Assembly: GCA_905214465.1 (NCBI GenBank)
Contig: CAJMMD010000017.1
Span: 1-50,539 of the forward strand
DNA length: 50,539 bases
Direction of reading: 5' to 3'
Origin: an uncultured bacterium
Lineage (GTDB): Bacteria > Actinomycetota > Coriobacteriia > Coriobacteriales > Coriobacteriaceae
In this document: positions 48,848 through 50,539 of the stretch, piece after piece
Numbering within the stretch: position 1 is the stretch's first letter
Layout of the letters: each line of letters starts with the position of its first letter
Translations under genes and position numbers: made by a program
The notes under the pieces: generated by a model
Database searches by the model: none
What the model saw: only the letters and a program-made list of their open reading frames with translations
What the model was told of the DNA's origin: nothing

Positions 48848-49651
48848 ATGAAAATTGCAGATGTGCATGCCCATGTGTTCCCGGAAAAGCTGGCCGTGAA
48901 GGCCGCGGGGTCGATCGGGCAGTTTTATGGAGCAGAGATGTACTGCGAGGCAAGCATGGAGCGGCTCGTCGCGGAGGAAGAGAAGGCCGGCGTGAGCCGG
49001 GATGTCATCAGCAGCTCGGCGGTTGTGCCGAAGCAGGTGCGCTCCATTGTGGAATTTCTGGCCGAGGCGCGGAAAGGGCATCCGGAGTGCATTTCCTTCG
49101 GCTCCATCTATCCCGGCATGGACGGATATGAAGAGGTGCTCGACGAGCTGCAGGCGCTGGGTTCGCGGGGATTGAAGATCCATCCGGATTTTCAGAAGCT
49201 CCCGATCGACGATCCCTCCGGCATCGAAACGTATCGCTCCATCGCGCGGCGCGGCCTCCCGGTGCTGATGCACATGGGCGACAACCGCTACGATTTTTCC
49301 AGCCCTGAGCGGCTGACGAACCTGATCCGCCAGGTGCCGGATCTGATCGTGATCGCGGCGCACTTCGGCGGCTGGAACGCCTGGGACCGGTCGCTGGCGC
49401 ATCCGCAGCCGGAAAACGTCTTCTACGACACATCGTCGACCACGCCGATGATCCCGCACGACATGGTCATGCGGATGTTTGAGACATTCGGGCCGGAGCG
49501 CTTTTTGTTTGGGACGGATTTCCCGATGTGGTCGCCGGAGGAGATGGTGCGGCAGTTTTTGACGTATGACCTCGGCGACAGTCTGCGCGAGCGGATTTTA
49601 TATGGGAATTTTATGCGCCTGTTCGGCCTCTCGGACGGGCAGGATGAATAA
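48848..49651 (+). CDS. Amidohydrolase (PF04909-type)
   Basis: About 267 residues. Metal ligands appear in order: DVHAHVF (HxH), LKIHPDFQ, LMHMGD, AAHFGGW and LFGTDFPMW (final Asp). The family includes decarboxylases and lactone hydrolases that work on small aromatic or carboxylic acids; this short form is common in gut Clostridia. The first ATG at 48848 is used with a modest site. It is followed after 18 bases by a sugar kinase. Confidence 0.88.
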   Translation: MKIADVHAHVFPEKLAVKAAGSIGQFYGAEMYCEASMERLVAEEEKAGVSRDVISSSAVVPKQVRSIVEFLAEARKGHPECISFGSIYPGMDGYEEVLDELQALGSRGLKIHPDFQKLPIDDPSGIETYRSIARRGLPVLMHMGDNRYDFSSPERLTNLIRQVPDLIVIAAHFGGWNAWDRSLAHPQPENVFYDTSSTTPMIPHDMVMRMFETFGPERFLFGTDFPMWSPEEMVRQFLTYDLGDSLRERILYGNFMRLFGLSDGQDE

Positions 49652-49669
49652 GAAGGAGGAGACGGTATC

Positions 49670-50539
49670 ATGTTTGAGATCGGCGTCGACATCGGCGGCA
49701 CGAACATCAAGTATGGCCTGGTGAATGAGGCGCTGGAGATCGTGGCGCACGGCAGCATTCCCTTCCCCAAGACAACGGCAGAGGACATGGCGGACAAGCT
49801 TGCGGCAGCGCTGCGCGCCATGCTGGCGGAGCAGGGCGTGACGGAGATCGGCTCCATCGGCATCGTCGTGCCCGGCAGCATTGACCGGAGCGGCGAAGTG
49901 GTGATCGCGGCGTACAACCTCGGCTTCCACGACGTGCCGCTTCGGGCGATCATGCAGGCGCGCTTCCCCGGCGTGCCGGTCTACATCGCGAACGACGCGA
50001 ACGGCGCGGCCCTTGCTGAGCTCTACAAGGGCGCGTTCGTCGGCTGCAAGACGGCGGTGCTCTTCACGCTGGGCACGGGCTTTGGCGGCGGTATCATTCT
50101 GGATGGAAAAATGTTCAACGGCGGCATGAACCACGGCGTGGAGCTTGGCCATGCGTATCTCGTGGACGAGGGCGAGGCCTGCACCTGCGGCAACCGCGGC
50201 TGCGTGGAGGCCTACTGCGCCGCGTCTGCGCTGGCCCGGGATGGCGCGCGCGCCATGCAGGACGATCCGTCCGGCATGATGATGGAAAAGACGGGCGGCA
50301 ACGCCGCGCTCGTGGACGCGAAGCTCGTTGTGGACTGTGCGAAGGCCGGAGACGTGACGGCAAAGCGGGTGTTCGACGCCTATGTCGGACGGCTCAGCTC
50401 CGCCTGCGCGTCCATCTTCAACACACTCGACCCCGAGGTGCTGGCCATCGGCGGCGGACTGTGCGGTGCGGGAGAATTCCTGTTTGCACCGCTGCGGAAG
50501 CTCGTCGATGAAAAGTGCTTCTACAAGAAGAACCATGGC
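49670..50539 (+). CDS. ROK-family glucokinase-like protein, 3' end outside window
   Basis: 290 codons are visible, open to the right edge. Phosphate and sugar sites are present: GVDIGGTNIKYGLV, GSIGIVVPGSID, IANDANGAAL with the catalytic Asp, LGTGFGGGII, the zinc-binding ELGHAYL with CTCGNRGCVEAYC, and DPEVLAIGGGL. ROK kinases phosphorylate glucose or other hexoses and some act as repressors; no HTH is present, so this is an enzyme. AAGGAGGAG lies upstream of the ATG. Confidence 0.9.
   Translation, partial: MFEIGVDIGGTNIKYGLVNEALEIVAHGSIPFPKTTAEDMADKLAAALRAMLAEQGVTEIGSIGIVVPGSIDRSGEVVIAAYNLGFHDVPLRAIMQARFPGVPVYIANDANGAALAELYKGAFVGCKTAVLFTLGTGFGGGIILDGKMFNGGMNHGVELGHAYLVDEGEACTCGNRGCVEAYCAASALARDGARAMQDDPSGMMMEKTGGNAALVDAKLVVDCAKAGDVTAKRVFDAYVGRLSSACASIFNTLDPEVLAIGGGLCGAGEFLFAPLRKLVDEKCFYKKNHG

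Overview
The first ~45.8 kb look like one GC-rich genome of the class Coriobacteriia, most like a gut Collinsella. I infer this from gene content and protein style: LAATG-type sortase substrates, a bile salt hydrolase, a helicase with a DUF3516-type tail, and dense intergenic palindromes. No 16S gene, tRNA gene or taxonomic marker is present, so the assignment is inference. The last ~4.7 kb (about 45.83 kb to the right edge) look like another lineage, probably a Clostridia/Oscillospiraceae-type Firmicute, and the join may be an assembly chimera.

Layout. 0-6 kb: a truncated esterase, two tandem cell-wall-anchored beta-helix proteins made by a local duplication that also copied the end of a purine permease, then the permease. 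6.2-10 kb: a deformylase-like protein lacking the catalytic Glu, a bile salt hydrolase and a Kup potassium transporter. 10.2-15.4 kb: a DMT exporter facing a LysR regulator, an HTH-aminotransferase fusion with its own operator set, a second deformylase and an RGG-tailed putative nucleic-acid-binding protein. 15.4-15.8 kb: a nest of large intergenic palindromes. 15.8-18.9 kb: vitamin B6 synthesis (pdxS, pdxT) facing its MocR-type regulator. 18.9-20.4 kb: a nuclease-like gene bracketed by two copies of a 119-bp inverted-repeat element. 20.5-28.6 kb: rubrerythrin, an alcohol/aldehyde dehydrogenase operon, a phosphoesterase, and a sugar operon made of an antiterminator, its RNA target, a PTS permease and a ChbG-type deacetylase. 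28.7-33.2 kb: a DUF2130 protein and a Ski2-like helicase. 33.3-40.1 kb: a third copy of the element, then a tRNA-modification neighbourhood (TrmB, a Trm9/ALKBH8-like methyltransferase, Elp3) interrupted by a membrane XRE regulator and a DUF4097 protein. 40.1-45.8 kb: a three-gene TerB/ATPase/helicase operon matching the Shango phage-defence system, with a LexA-like box over its promoter. 45.8-50.5 kb: DUF554 protein, CCA-adding enzyme, TIM-barrel-like protein, amidohydrolase and a truncated ROK kinase.

The most promising points are: (1) the 119-bp element, present three times at exactly the same length, with terminal inverted repeats and an internal helix kept by compensatory changes, and with two genes reading their last codons and stop from it; (2) a bacterial Elp3 plus Trm9-like pair that could make mcm5U34-type wobble modifications; (3) a Shango-type operon apparently under SOS control. 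Coordinates of starts were chosen from visible ribosome binding sites and often differ from the longest possible reading frame.
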